Positions 35,739 through 48,462 of a stretch of DNA of 64,000 nt are shown piece by piece. The notes below the pieces were generated by a model that worked only from the letters and a program-made list of their open reading frames with translations, was not told where the DNA came from and did not search any database. The position numbers and the translations under genes are program-made. The stretch covers positions 8,432,001 through 8,496,000 of the forward strand of contig OW051492.1 in assembly GCA_932521035.1 (NCBI GenBank), written 5' to 3'. Source of the stretch: Oscheius dolichura. Lineage: Eukaryota > Nematoda > Chromadorea > Rhabditida > Rhabditidae. The first letter of the stretch is position 1, and the number at the start of each line of letters is the position of its first letter.

Positions 35739-36282
35739 ATGGGACTGCCCATTGTTAAAGACATTCGGCTGATAGCTACTATTCAAGTGAAACAAATAAT
35801 TCCTATTGTCATTTGCTGCTCTCTGACGGCCTATTTGAACCAGTTGTTTGTATCTCGATCAGGGGTCAGTTAGGCAACAATCTTTAGATTAGAAGAATTC
35901 CTCATTGCTTCCATTTCAGTACAGCTGTAAACGGCCTTCTCACCTACAACGAGCTGATATGCCCAAATACAACAGCCAAGACAGTGGCTACAGTTACCTA
36001 TCTGCGTTTTCGGCAGCTCTGATATCTGTTTTCGAGTCGCTGAGAACAGCCAAATACATCAGTTACTTTCTTTTTCTCCAGGCTATTCCAACCATTCTTG
36101 TCTTTCTTATCAGATATCTATGGTAAGCTCTGGAAGAATACTGAATAAGGGGGAAATTCAGGCAGACCCTTCCTACTGCCACTCTCCGCGGTTACTGTAG
36201 GACTGCTCTTCTTCAACTACAGTGCCCTATTCATCTTGGCTCACGGCCAAAGAAACCGTCCACCATTTTTTTTCCTAGATAG
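35739..36282 (+). pseudogene. Membrane-protein gene remnant, family not recognised
   Basis: Exon 1 (35739-35864) reads MGLPIVKDIRLIATIQVKQ and a hydrophobic helix. It joins in phase 0 to exon 2 (35920-36122), with a cysteine loop (GYSCKRPSHL) and a second helix (FLFLQAIPTILVFLIRYLW). The next acceptor (ATTCAG/GCAG) continues in a frame that reads poorly and stops at 36280-36282. A different frame of the same DNA gives a good helix, PFLLPLSAVTVGLLFFNYSA. The switch looks like a one-base frameshift, so I call it a decayed gene. A living gene with an unusual splice is possible. Confidence 0.4.
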
Positions 36283-36444
36283 ATTCTTCTCCGGGAGCCA
36301 TAAGAAGTCCGCTGGTCAGAAAAGGTCTGCTGACCTCTCTCCCTCTACTTTTCCCCCTCCTCCCCCATTTCTATTGTCGTCCCCCCAAATCAAAAACACC
36401 AATTGCCCCCTGCCCCCTTGAGTGGTCACCCAGTGAGAGAGAAG

Positions 36445-36451
36445 TATATAA
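36445..36451 (+). promoter_or_regulatory. Possible TATA box upstream of the TRP channel gene
   Basis: TATATAA about 1.5 kb before the channel start codon. A candidate donor (GTGAGTCC, 36632) follows about 185 bases later, which would allow a non-coding first exon and a long first intron. Confidence 0.35.
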
Positions 36452-36632
36452 CCAGAGGGGGCGCCTGACCGGAAGCGTCAGTCTCTGAATGGGTGCCCTG
36501 CTATAGCTTACCTTTGCCGCCCTCTTCTCCCAAAAGAGCCTCTAGCCCTCCCTTCCCCCTTTCTTCTCCTCGTCAGTCTCGTCCAAAATATCCTTGTCGC
36601 TCTTTTTAACCGTCCTTCTTGGCTTTCAGATG

Positions 36633-37926
36633 TGAGTCCTCCTTCTTCTTCTTATTAATGCCAAATCTTACTCTCCCCGGGAAATTGTCCCCCAAAAATT
36701 GAGTCCCAGAATTACGAAACCCCGTTTCCACAACATTCTCTTTCTCTCCCTCTTCCAAAATGAAAGGGATTTGTATTTTACATCGAAACGGACAATAATA
36801 AAAGTAGACTAATAACTCGAGGATTATGACCGGAAGTTGGTTGCCTTTTTGAGGGGAGACGTCGGAAATGACCCCGGCCGCCGGGTCAGGCCTTCAGGAC
36901 GGCGAGTACTCCATTCCGAGTCGGGAAAATTCCATTGAGAACCGATTTTTGGATCGGAAAGGGAGTTTCAAAGGTACATAGATAGGGGTTTCTTCCGTCC
37001 CTTCCACTGTGGATCCGATAAATTTGAGGGCGTCTGCCCCATAAACAGTCAGATCGTCCCGGAACTCTCTAGGGGAAAACTCGCTTATTTATATCTTTTT
37101 GGTTATTTTTTTGAGAGAAAAAGAAGACCAGTATTCAGAATAGGGTACAGAGCCCATTTTCGGTGAATGACGTTAAAATTTTTGGCAACAGAGCCTGGAA
37201 ATCCGCTATATCCTTGAATATAATCGACTTCCAAGGGAAATTTCGTCGTTCTTTGAGAATTTCGCTCGCAGACCTTTAAATTATCTTCTCATTGCCTCAG
37301 GATACTGTAAAATTCGTTATTTTGATCAAAGGGTTTCCATAACGAAAGCTTCAATGGTCTAGAAACCCTGGAATATCCCGTTTAACTGGACAATAAGCCT
37401 GGTCGTCACTTAAAGTTCTGACAATTGGAAGGGTGTTTTTTTTGGCCTCTAGGTTCCATTCCCAAGCCATAATATAGATAAATCTCTTACTTTTGCCAAG
37501 AGTAACCGCCTAATTGAAAGGAGTTTTAGCCGGGACTAGTCTTCGGCCCACTTGATTCGTTATTCTCACCTCCAGTCGGCCCCTCGTCACCTTTAGCCTT
37601 TGCTCCCCTCTTTTTCTCTAAAATAATCGGGATAAGTGCCTTTTTTGTCGTCATTACTTTGTCCTCCTCAAAAATTCTCGTCTCCCCCCAAAAAAGTGCT
37701 AAATTTTGCACCCATGAACGACCAGCCAGCCGGCGGAAGAGGGGCGTCGATCATCAACGAATTCGAGCCTTCAATTCTCGAATGAATGAGCCATAAAATG
37801 ACGGAAAACGGGCTGTTAAGTTTAAGTGAAACCGGGCCGAGGGGAAAGGGCTCCCAAGAGTGGAAGAGTCTAATTGGAAAAGCATTCATTTCCCCCTTTT
37901 TCAGTTTTGTCAGTCAACCGCCAGCC
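36633..37926. other. Non-coding stretch, possible first intron of the channel gene
   Basis: No supported exon. A TTTTGTCAG acceptor just before the first coding exon (about 37900-37910) suggests a 5' UTR intron or a trans-splice site. Confidence 0.4.
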
Positions 37927-40900
37927 ATGGAAGGACGGCCGAGCGGAATCCTCTCCAGTGCCCTCTGGGATCTGAGGACGCAGCCACAGGAGACATCGGG
38001 CAAAGTGAGTCACACTCCAGCTGACGGCTACCGTATCCCTATCCGTCCTCCTTCTTTCGTGTTACTGTACCCGGGAGTCGTCTCAACGGGCCATGACGCG
38101 GGGCGAGGGGTTTCCCATAATTCGCGCTTTGTTTGAAGAAGAATTCCTTACAGTACGCCATGCAGCAGGCCCAAAGCTATCATATGTTGTATTCAGGATC
38201 AAGATTTCGTCGTAAGAGCCAACACAAACGGAGATTTTAGTCTGAAAATGGGAGGAAACGGCGACAACGGGGGGAAGACAGCGGCCCGAGCCGGTTTCTA
38301 CAGCTAAACCTGGTTTTCAGTACAGTATAGATTGGCTCTTGGTCTGTTGGCTAGGGCACCATCGAAACTGTTTGAAACGGGCTGTCATGAGTAAAGGAAT
38401 GAGTCCGCGTCGCCCTGTCAGTTGAGAGGCTTACCGTACACCCAGGATTGGGTGACCCGTCCCCAGTTTCTTCCCCTCAAATGACCCTTGTTTTCACATT
38501 ACCCTTCAGGATCCGCCTCTCATCCTGCCAAAACGTCCCCGCTCAGCAGACGGGAAGCCCGGCATGCTGGGCAGCGCCTTACGCGAGATGAGAGCTGTAC
38601 AGAAGGAGCTGGAACAGGATCGTATCAGCGAGGCGACTCGTCTAGGCATCTTGGGAACGGCCCTCGAGGAGATTAAGGACCAGAAATATGTCAGGAGAAG
38701 TGTAAGTCTTCCCTTTTTGACGAGGAGATGAGGACGGTTTCAGAGCTTGTCCGATCTGATGGCCCCCCGTCCAGTTACCAGCCATGAGCGACTGGGAATG
38801 ATCGAGAGATTGTTGAGGAACCCGAACAACGACGAATTGGAACAGCTGGGATTAAAGGTCTGACCAACAGTAGGAACCCCCTAGATAACCCATTTTCCAG
38901 GAAATGGCCGACACTATCGATGCCTCGTCCAAAGGACCTCCCGGTATCCGGAGGATAGGCATCAACTATCCACCGGGGCCACTGGCCAAGCAGGAGAGTA
39001 TCCGCAGCAAAGAGGAAGACGAGATCTTCACCAAGCCCTCCACCTCGTCAGGAGGTTCAATTACCCTGGAGACGGTCGGGAAGAAAGAATCCCGGGATGA
39101 GATGGCCATCGACCTGTCGCTGGCCGACCCGGCCACCAAGATGCTCTACTTCGCCAGGAAGAGCGAATGGTCTGCCGTTTTGGATCAGCTCAATCAGACG
39201 GCTAGGCCGGACTTTTCACAGACTGATCAGGTGAGGAGGGGCAGTTTGGGGAACCTTCTCTCCGCTGGGGCATCTAAAATCAGCTACCGTATCCTCCCGT
39301 CGGGAGTTTTGTTACAGTCTCGCCAGCAAAGGGCCGGGGGATTATATAAGCGACGGGCGGGATGAAATAGATAGGCAGGTCCGGAATAGTTGGGCCCCGA
39401 CAAAAACAAAAAAAAATACAAAAGAAAACATAAAAACAACCAAAAAACGCTCTTTCCAACTATTCACCTTGACCGCCCACTTTTTTTGTGCCTTTTTTTT
39501 GGAAGTTTATTGCTTACAAGGGACAGCGATCAATTTGATTGGTTACGGTAGTTGAATTTGATGTTAAATGAGGACAGTTACGATGTTTTTTCTTCGTATT
39601 TAACATCAATAAATGGGAAAGAACGCCGCTGTTCAGCATGGCTTCAATGCCCTCCTTTTCGCGGTCAAAGATGGCCGACTGGATATTTTCAAGAAGATGA
39701 TCTCCCTAGGAGCTGATGTTACTGTAATCTCCAAGGTAGTTTTGTTTTGCTAAAAGTAGAGAAAGTTCCGTTCAGGACCAGAGGAATGCTGCCCACATAG
39801 CGGTAATGTATTCGGGAGTGGAGATGCTCAACGCTGTCCTGGCCAATAACAAAGACCTCCTGAGAAAGCCGGCCGGGGTGAGTGGCGCTTCGTGGTGGCT
39901 TTCAACTTTTTGTGTTCTGGGGTTCGCTATGTGGACAAGGTTTCATGCGGATAATGTGTTTCCGGTGTCCCACACGCACTCTTCCACTATATAACAAATG
40001 GACTCCTAAACAACGACTGCTATTATAGGCAGGGCCGCAGGAGGAGGGGGGACACTATTGGGGCAGGGACAGAAGGCAATGGGTCTTGAAGGGAGAACGC
40101 ATCATGCCAATTATAGAACCCAAAGGAAAAGCCACAGTTAGGCAGCGAAAATAAACGAACGGGTGGGAAGCAGGGCCCCGGGGCGGTTTCACATTTCGCG
40201 ATAATAACCACTTCGAGCCTTCCTTACAGGGAAATCAGGTCTCGTGCGGATTTTTTCCTTTGGATTACTGTAGAAAACGGCTTCCAGCCCTTCAATCACC
40301 TATTTATAAACTATTCTAGCCCAAGTCCCAGCTGCCAATCCACGTGGCCTGTGAGAGGCGCTCCAAGCGATCCTACCAACTGGTAAAGAGGATATTGGAT
40401 GACTTCGACCAGCGGCTATCCACCGATGGGGAGGACTCTCTTCCCATTCATTTGGCATTCAAGGTGGGCTCCTCCCTCTCTTTTTCCACCTTATCCACCT
40501 GTTTCCAGTCGTCTAATCTTCCCCTAGCTGAGATGCTCCTCGGCCAACGGGGAGAGGAGCAGGCCACAACGCGGGACGGCGCTGGCGACTCGCTCCTCCA
40601 CATAGCTGCGAGGAGTGGCAGCATGGGTGAGTCCTCCTCCCTTTTCTACCCAGCTCTTCCCCATTTAGAAGCCGTCCGCTTGGCGATAGCCTCGGGTTGT
40701 GACAATGCAAATGCCCAGAATAAAATTGGCAGGACACCGTTGCACGAGGTAGGCCATCCTCTTCCTCTTCCTTCCCCTGATCTCCCCTTTAGGTTGCCCA
40801 GATTGGTGACTCGAATCTCCTGAAAATTATGTACAAACTACATGCGGATGCGAATATCCACGATAAGGACGATAAGACCCCGGTGCATGTGGCAGCGGAG

Positions 40901-43900
40901 AAGGGCAATACGGACATGGTGGAGACGTTGATCGACAAGTTCGGTGGCTCGATCCGCGCCCGGACGAAGGATGGCAGCACTCTTCTCCATATCGCAGCCA
41001 GCTCGGGACACACGAGTACGGCGCTGGCCTTCTTGAAAAGGGGTGAGCCAACTTTTCAACACACAACTAGAACCATTCAACCGCTCGATATTCCAGGTAT
41101 TCCCCTGTTGATGCCCAATAAGAAAGGAGCCCTGGGCCTCCACTCGGCAGCTGCGGCCGGTTTCAACGAAGTGGTCAAGACCTTAATTGCTCGAGGAACC
41201 TCAGTCGACGTGAGAACGAAGGACAACTACACGGCACTGCATGTGGCCGTCCAGTCGGGGAAGGCCTCCGTCGTGGAGACGCTCCTCGGCGCTGGGGCGG
41301 ACATCCACGTCAGGGGCGGGGAACTGGGCCAGACGGCTCTGCATATAGGTTTGGATTTCTTTTGTTGCTTGAAGAGAAGATAATTCAGCCTCTTCTCTCG
41401 ATGGTCCAGAAGCCAGGGAGTGTGCCCAGATGCTGTTGAAGTCGGGAGGACAGCCCGATGTACCACAGGAGGACGGCGAGACCTGCCTCCACCTGGCAGC
41501 CAAGAACGGAAACAAAGAGATCATCAGGTAGGATTTAAAGGACTGCCTCCCCATTTCTTTGAATAATATTTTAAAATTAAATTATAGGCTTCTTTTAAAT
41601 GAAGATGCCAACGCGATGATTGCTTCCAATACGGGGGAGACGCCCCTCCACGTAGCGGCCAAGTCTTGTAACTATGAGGCGGCTCAAATGATCCTTGGCC
41701 ACTTGTCCAAGACATTGAGTCCCGAACAGATTAAAGAATATGTTAATCGTCGGACAAATGTAAATTTCCTGGGGATTTTTGGAATGACAGAGTTGTTTTA
41801 GGAAGGAGGCTTCACTGCCGTCCATTACGCGGCGGAGATCCAATCGGATCAGCTACATTTTCCCGGAGAGGATGCCAAATTAGTCAATTTACTAATCGAC
41901 TACGGTGGACAGGTGGATAGACACTTAATTTAAAGGACTATTTCTTGTTTAGGCCGAGATACAGTCAACCATTACGGCAGAGACAGCGATGCACATGGCG
42001 GCCAGGTCGGGAAATCAAGCCGTCCTCCTGGCTATTGTGAATAAAATTGGAGCGGGGACAGTACAGATTGTACAGAATAAACAGAGCAAGGTAAGCGGGG
42101 AGGATTGAACGGGAATGGGAGGGCAGACCCCGTAGTCCCTCGGCAGCTGCCATTAGAGACCGTGAGTGGCAGGTTGAAGACGACGGTTTAATTACCCAAG
42201 TTTGAGGTAGAGAATACCTTTCGACTCTAGGAAAACTAGAGGTTGAGAGACTAATTTTGGAAGGCCTTCTCTTTGAGGAAGGCAAAAATCATGGGAATAG
42301 ACTGGCTTCTCGGGAAAATGAGAATTCACGCAGCTTATCAGCGGGGGGAGATCCAGGAACATGGCCTTCCCCTTACCGACCCGGTGGCAAAGGTTTTAGC
42401 CATTTAATTTGTCCTAGAGACCAAAATAATCGAGCTCCCGATTTCAGAATGGCTGGTCCCCTCTCCTAGAAGCCTGTGCTCGTGGCCACACAGGAGTGGC
42501 CAACATCCTCCTCCAGCATCATGCCCGGATAGACGTATTCGACGATAACGGCCGGACTGCTCTCCACCTGGCCGCGTTGAATGGCCACCTGGCCATCGTC
42601 CACCTCCTCCTCCAGCATAAGGCATTCGTCAACAGGTTCGCTCTCCTCCAGTAATCCATAACCCTATCTCTCTCCAGTAAATCAAAGACAGGAGAGGCTC
42701 CTCTCCACTTGGCTGCTCAGAATGGTCATGTGAAGGTGGTCAATGTCCTCGTGCAGGATCACAGTGCCAGTTTGGAAGCGATCACGCTGGACAACCAGAC
42801 TGCTTTGCATTTCGCCGCCAAATTTGGGCAACTCGGTGTTTCGCAGACTCTACTGGCCCTGGGGGCGAATCCCAACGCGCGGGATGACAAGGGACAGACC
42901 CCACTCCACTTGGCAGCGGAGGTGAGTCCAGAGGGGAAATTACAGTAAGACTCGACGATGTTTAGAATGACTATCCGGATGTGGTAAAGCTGTTCTTGAA
43001 GATGAAACAGAATAACAGAGGAGTATTGACGGCTATCGACCATAACGGCTTCACCTGTGCTCATATTGCCGCGATGAAGGTCGGCAGGGGGAGAGGCGAG
43101 CTTATCCTCCCTTTTCAGGGTTCACTAGCCGTCGTCCGAGAGCTGATGATGATCGACAAAGCCATGGTCATCCAAGCCAAGACGAAAACTCTGGAAGCGA
43201 CGACACTCCACATGGCGGCGGCTGGCGGCCATGCGAACATTGTCAAGATCCTCCTAGAGAATGGCGCCAATGCGGAGGACGAAAATGCTGTAGGCCGGTC
43301 ACTATTAGACTTTCAATTTATGTATTCAGCACGGGATGACAGCCCTCCACCTGGGCGCGAAGAACGGCTTCGTCTCTATCCTCGAGGCCTTTGACAAGTC
43401 CCTCTGGAGGAGATGCTCCAAAAAAGTAGGGATTTTGAATTTCTCCGAGTAAAGGAAGAATTCCAGACGGGACTCAATGCCCTCCACATTGCTGCCTACT
43501 ATGGGAATTCGGATTTCATCATTGAGATGCTGAAACATGTGCCGGCGTCGATTCGGTCCGAGCCACCGGTGTACAACCACCACGTGGTCAAGGAATTCGC
43601 CAATGAGTATGGCTTCACACCGTTGCATTTGGCAGCCCAGTCGGGGCACGACGCCCTTGTGAGAATGCTGCTCAATCAGGGAGTACAGGTCGATGCCACG
43701 AGTACCACTATGGTGAGTCGGGGGAAGGGTGGACAGGATAGGGGACGCCGGGTAGGGAGGAGATGATGGAAGACGACGAACAGTCATGGCAGGGAGAAGA
43801 GGAACCGGGAGGACAGGACGGGGCATGACGGGCATTGAAGATTAGACTCGATAAAATTTGCCGTTTCAGAACGTCATCCCTCTGCACTTGGCCGCTCAAC

Positions 43901-46900
43901 AGGGCCACATAGCCGTCGTCGGCATGCTCCTCTCCCGTTCCACTCAACAGCAACACGCCAAAGACTGGCGAGGCCGCACTCCTCTCCACCTGGCCGCCAT
44001 GAACGGCCACTACGAGATGGTGTCCTTGCTCATCGCGCAGGGGTCTAATATCAATGTGATGGATCAAAATGGCTGGACCGGTATGCATTACGCGACCAAG
44101 GCGGGGCATCTCAACGTGGTGCAGTTGTTCGTCAAAGGAGGAGCCGACGCCCTGGCAGAGACCAAGGAGGGCAAGGTGGGGAGAACGTTCAAACGAAAAA
44201 AAGAAGGACGAGTTCAGGTACCGCTGTGCTTTGCCGCTGGCCACAATCACATCGAGTGCCTGCGATTCTTGCTGAAGCAGAAGCACGACACTCACCAGCT
44301 GATGGAGGACAGGAAATTCGTCTTTGATCTCATGGTAAGGAGGGGAATACTGTTGAATTTTAATGGGAAGAACAAAATAGAGGTGGACTGGGACCTGGGG
44401 ATGGAGAGAAGCTTAAACTGAGGGCGGAGGACAGTTGTCTGTGGTCCCACTTTGTCGGCCACCGACGGGAGGACGAGGAGAACAGCTGAAGCGGCGGAAA
44501 TCTGGGACTCTTCTTTCCATGGCCTCTAATCCGTTCTGCTTCTTTTTCATGTGCATCCCCTTGTAGGACAGGTTTAAAATGCTATTCTTACTGTTACCTG
44601 CTTTTCATCATTCTTCGTTATGGTGGTCTATGAGGGGTTTGTCGCTCGCGTGCGCTACCCCCGCGACAACTCTGGTGCGCCACTTCTCTTCGCAAAAGGA
44701 ATATACTTCTACCACCTCGATGGCTATCCGCCAGGATGTCTGTATATATTTCTGAAGATAATTCCAATACGAAAGAATCGCTCACATCTGTCTACAAGGA
44801 TTTTGTCAATGCAGGCCAGATGGGCTGGTATCCCGCCAGTGGAGCGCCTTGTTTCCTTCTCATGGGGATGGGCATCCACATCGGCTTCCGCGTGAACAAC
44901 TGTGACCGAGGATTTATCCATATTCCCGAAGAACTGAAGGGCATCGTAACGGCAGAGGGGCTCACGGATGTCTTCAAGAAGATTGTCAGCCCAGAGATGA
45001 GCTTCCTCCTGACCTGTGACGGCTCTCCCTGGTGGATGTCTACTCGGAGGACAGCCCTGATAAACTGGTGCTCAATGCCGATACGTTAGTCTTTTGAATG
45101 TTGTTAGTATAAAATAAAGAATGGACAGGGCTGAGCCAAGCCCTCTTTTCGGCGGTGTCTTTACCGAGCATCTTTTTGATCTCCAGTTTCATCACAGCAT
45201 TGAGCAGATAGAAGAACAAAAAAAGGAACGCGAACAGTCTCTCCAGAAAGCCGTCGATCGAGAGAAAGCCGCCTGCGCCGATAAGATGAAAGAAATGGAG
45301 AAGAAGATCGAGGAACTGAAAGAGGCCAACAAGGAGCTGGAGAAGAAAGTCGAGGGCTTGCAATGTTCCGTTCTGAAGTCGGAGGCAGCCTCCCAGTTCC
45401 TATCGAATCTCGTTCTCCAGGTGGTGGAGCCAGTCAAACTAAAGAGCCTCCTCGGCGAGGCGAGACAGAGCCAGAAGAGGGAGGAGGAGGAATTGGCTAA
45501 GAAGACTGCCTATACCAAAATGCAGATGGCCAACACCCAGCAGCTGATGGACAAGGAGGAGGATGCCACCGAGACGGCCATCGAGCACAGTGATCAGCAG
45601 AGCTCCGCCTGAGCGAATAAATAGAGTCTCTTGAATATTGTTCTCCATTTATCTTCTCCTTCATCTGTTTTCTCGTGGTTGTAACGCTCTTTTTGTAATT
45701 TGGTGGCCGCATTTTATTGAAGTTGGGGATTGCCCCGTCTCCATACTGGATTCTTATTCCTGTGGTCTGTCCCCTGCTACATTTTAAATTGCTGGGAAAG
45801 AATATAATTTGGGTCGTAGGAAGCAAAATGGAGCTGCCTTTGGCCGTTCCTCGACTGCCTCTCCAGGGCGCCGCTGTCCTCCTCCTCCCCCTCCCCGATC
45901 TTCTCCTTACAGTAGCCGTCTGAACTTCGGGCAGAGTGGATTTTCCTCTTTCTAAGGGCAACAGTATATCAGTATGACTGTTTTCTTTCAGGTTTGCGGA
46001 AAAGGAAACGAAAACCAACCACTACAAGAGTTCATCCTCCAGTCCCCTGCTCCAATCGACACGGCCGTCAAGCTGTCTGCCCTCTACCGGTGAGTCCTCA
46101 CCTCTCTGCCCACCGTATCCCCTTCCAGTGACATGTCAGAGAAGGAGAAAGAGAGAGCCAAGGACCTGATGAATGTGTCCGTGTTCTCCGAGAACATGGC
46201 CGTCGAGTTGTTGAGTATCACCGCCACCGAGTACAATGCCGCCCTCCTCCTCAAGGCCAGGGATAACCGGGGAAAGCCACTGCTCGATGTTTTGATCGAG
46301 AATGAACAGGTTGTTTTTATCTCTTCTTTTTTGAGGGAAAAGGTATTTTCAGAAGGAAGTCGTGTCCTATGCCTCGGTACAGCGTTACCTGACGGAGATT
46401 TGGACAGCCAGGGTGGATTGGTCGTTCGGGAAGACCGTGGCCTTTTGTCTATTTGTTCTCATCTGTCCACCGGCTTGGTTCTATTTCTCCTTGCCGTTGG
46501 ATAGCAGAATTGGTGAGTGGGAGCCAAATACTGGCCGTTTTCTATGGATATGCCATTGTTAGGAGACGATGGGAGCACAAAATCAAGCAGGACTTCGGTG
46601 ATGCTCTAGAAGGCCTTCTGTGGACTTGTTTCCCCCGCACCCGTATTTTCTCGGTAGCTGAACAGCTTTTGATTTTGAGCAATCGAAGCCCTCTGCGATT
46701 CCCTGCCGAGATTTGACGGGTGTGGCCGTGCGGAAAGAAGCCATCGAGGCTGACCCGAAAATTTTGACCTTTTTGCTATTTTTTTAAATTTTTTTATTCA
46801 AAGGTATGCTAATCTCTCTTCCCAGCTGTTACAAACTCCAAATAGACCTAAAGTAGTCTATCTTTCTTATTAAAAAACAGAAAAAATGAATAAATATTCC

Positions 46901-48462
46901 AGGCCGAGCCCCAATTATTAAGTTCGTCTGCCACATCGTCTCCCACATCTATTTCGTCTTCCTCCTGACAGTTGTTGTATTAAATCTCACTCACAAAATG
47001 TGATTTCTCCTCCATTTTCCTTAAAATATCTTTAATTAGGTATGAAACAACCTCCGTTATCCCGAATCCCGTCGAATGGGTCCTCCTCCTCTGGCTATCA
47101 GGCAATCTGGTCTCCGAGCTGTCCACAATGGGAGGAGGGAGTGGCCTGGGTATTGTAAAAGTCTGTTTTGACCTTATAAATAGAAATAAGAGATCTGTTT
47201 CAGGTGTTGATCCTTGCTCTCTCGGCGCTTGCCAGCGCCGTCCATGTGCTGGCATTCCTTTTACCGGCCATCTTTTTGACTCATCTGGATAATGATGAAA
47301 AATTGCATTTTGCTCGAACGATGCTCTATGCGAAGAATCAACTCTTTGCCTTTGCTCTACTGTTTGCTTTTGTCCAATTTCTTGACTTTCTAACTGTGCA
47401 TCATCTTTTCGGACCGTGGGCTATTATTATTCGGTCAGTTTCTATTTTTTTTTCTATTTGGTCAGTTCGCTGCTTAGTTTCTATTTGGTCAGTTTCTATT
47501 ATTTTTATATTCTAAAACAAATAAAAGAATAAATTATAAACAAATAAAAGAATAAATTTAAAAAATAAGAAAATAATACTTCCTATCAATTTTTCCCGTT
47601 CCAGAGATCTCATGTACGATTTGGCACGTTTCCTAGTAATTTTATTGTTATTCGTCGCCGGATTCACACTTCACGTGACTTCTATCTTCCAGGTAATTTA
47701 TCCAATTCCCTAAAAACAAATTCTAGCCTGCTTACCAACCAATGGATGAGGATAGTGCCGAATTGATGCGGCTATCCTCGCCGGAACAGACTCTCGAAAT
47801 GCTTTTCTTCTCTCTCTTCGGTCTAGTCGAACCCGACAGCATGCCACCTCTTCATTTGGTCCCGGACTTCGCTAAAATCATATTAAAACTGCTTTTTGGT
47901 ATTTATATGATGGTTACGTTGATCGTTTTGATCAATTTGCTAATTGCTATGATGTCCGATACCTATCAGAGAATTCAAGCACAATCTGACAAGGTAAATA
48001 TAGAAAACGAAATAAAAAAAGAACATTTAGGAGTGGAAATTTGGGCGAGCTATTCTTATCAGGCAAATGAATAAGAGAAGCGCTACTCCCTCGCCTATAA
48101 ACATGTTGACGAGGTTTATTGTCGTGTGTAAAGTTGCCTGGAGGAATAAACGTAAGAAAAATTTGACAAATTAAAAGAAAACCTCAATTTTAGTCAGAAT
48201 GTGCACTCAAAGAGCACAGATGGACCTACGACATGAAGAAAATATTGACGCTTATTCGATGGGTGGCGGCCAAGCTGGAAGACTTGAAGATTCAATGAGA
48301 GAAGATGCTTCTGGTGTTCACGGAGGAACTTCTGGTGAAGGCGGCGAATTGGGAGCGTCACAGGATTGGTCCATTGAAAATGTTATCGACTGGAAGAGAA
48401 TCGTCTCCATGTATTACCAGATCAACGGGATTCGTGATGAAGAAACTAAAGAGGAAGAATAG
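37927..48462 (+). CDS. trp-4: TRP-4/NOMPC-type mechanosensory TRP channel
   Basis: A multi-exon gene starting MEGRPSGILSSALWDLR. Its first 1.7 kb encode a poorly conserved cytosolic leader. From 39640 to about 44330 follows a long series of ankyrin repeats (TPLHLAA, TALHVAVQSG, TPLHVAAK, IPLHLAAQQGHIAVVGMLLSRS), consistent with the 29-repeat spring of NOMPC. Then come the linker (PLQEFILQSPAPIDTA spread over a junction; EKERAKDLM), six membrane helices (46380-47990) and a pore stretch FFSLFGLVEPDSM. The S6 reads VLINLLIAMMSDTYQRIQAQSD, and the TRP box is EWKFGRAILIRQM (48032 on). The C-terminal tail stops at TAG 48460-48462. NOMPC channels open by tethering ankyrin repeats to microtubules and act in touch and proprioception neurons. 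The gene hosts an SL1 RNA gene (intron 42092-42450) and other ORFs (intron 44335-45990). The exact start is inferred. Confidence 0.93.
42185..42283 (+). ncRNA. SL1 spliced-leader RNA gene
   Basis: The 22-base nematode SL1 leader (begins GGTTTAATTACCC, ends AAGTTTGAG) is present exactly at 42185-42206 and is followed at once by the GT splice donor. The rest has SL RNA architecture. A small stem includes the donor (AGGTA/TACCT, 42205-42219). A second stem is CGACTCTAG/CTAGAGGTTG with loop GAAAA. An Sm-binding site AATTTTGG lies at 42253-42260, and a terminal hairpin GCCTTC/GAAGGC at 42264-42283. SL1 RNA donates its leader to the 5' ends of most nematode mRNAs. It lies in the sense direction inside an intron of the TRP channel gene. 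SL1 genes usually sit with 5S rRNA genes; no 5S is seen here. Confidence 0.92.
44580..45090 (+). pseudogene. Intronic ORF remnant with apparent frameshifts
   Basis: Inside the TRP channel intron two overlapping frames read like consecutive parts of one protein. The first has MVVYEGFVARVRYPRD... YHLDGYPPG (from 44620). The second has ISEDNSNTKESLTSVYKDF... MGMGIHIGFRVNNCDRGF... SPEMSFLLTCDG. A third frame then gives VDVYSEDSPDKLVLNADTL before a stop. No intron of normal length can join them, so two small frameshifts in a single-exon copy are the simplest reading. This suggests a decayed retrocopy. The family is not recognised. AATAAA follows at 45113-45118. Confidence 0.35.
45121..45612 (+). 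CDS. Nested intronless gene for a small coiled-coil protein
   Basis: An uninterrupted 163-codon frame in the sense direction within the TRP channel intron. It reads MDRAEPSPLFGGVFTEHLF and then a long charged helix (IEEQKKEREQ, MKEMEKKIEELKEANKELEKK), ending SDQQSSA and TGA. AATAAA follows 6 bases after the stop. The heptad-like spacing predicts a coiled coil. No known family is evident, and coiled-coil composition makes similarity searches unreliable. It may be a retrocopy, or an alternative last exon linked to the remnant upstream. Uninterrupted coding over 490 bases in a genome full of short introns is itself suggestive of a retrogene. Confidence 0.5.
   Translation: MDRAEPSPLFGGVFTEHLFDLQFHHSIEQIEEQKKEREQSLQKAVDREKAACADKMKEMEKKIEELKEANKELEKKVEGLQCSVLKSEAASQFLSNLVLQVVEPVKLKSLLGEARQSQKREEEELAKKTAYTKMQMANTQQLMDKEEDATETAIEHSDQQSSA
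46703..46727 (+). repeat. Copy of the dispersed GCCGAGATT repeat
   Basis: TGCCGAGATTTGACGGGTG and flanking bases match the motif in the two transporter introns. It lies in a TRP channel intron (46514-46905). Confidence 0.55.

Noticed and set aside
36301-37920. Possible further exons upstream of the TRP channel start
   Set aside because: No stretch of coding character joins in frame to the exon at 37927; left as possible 5' UTR or intron only.
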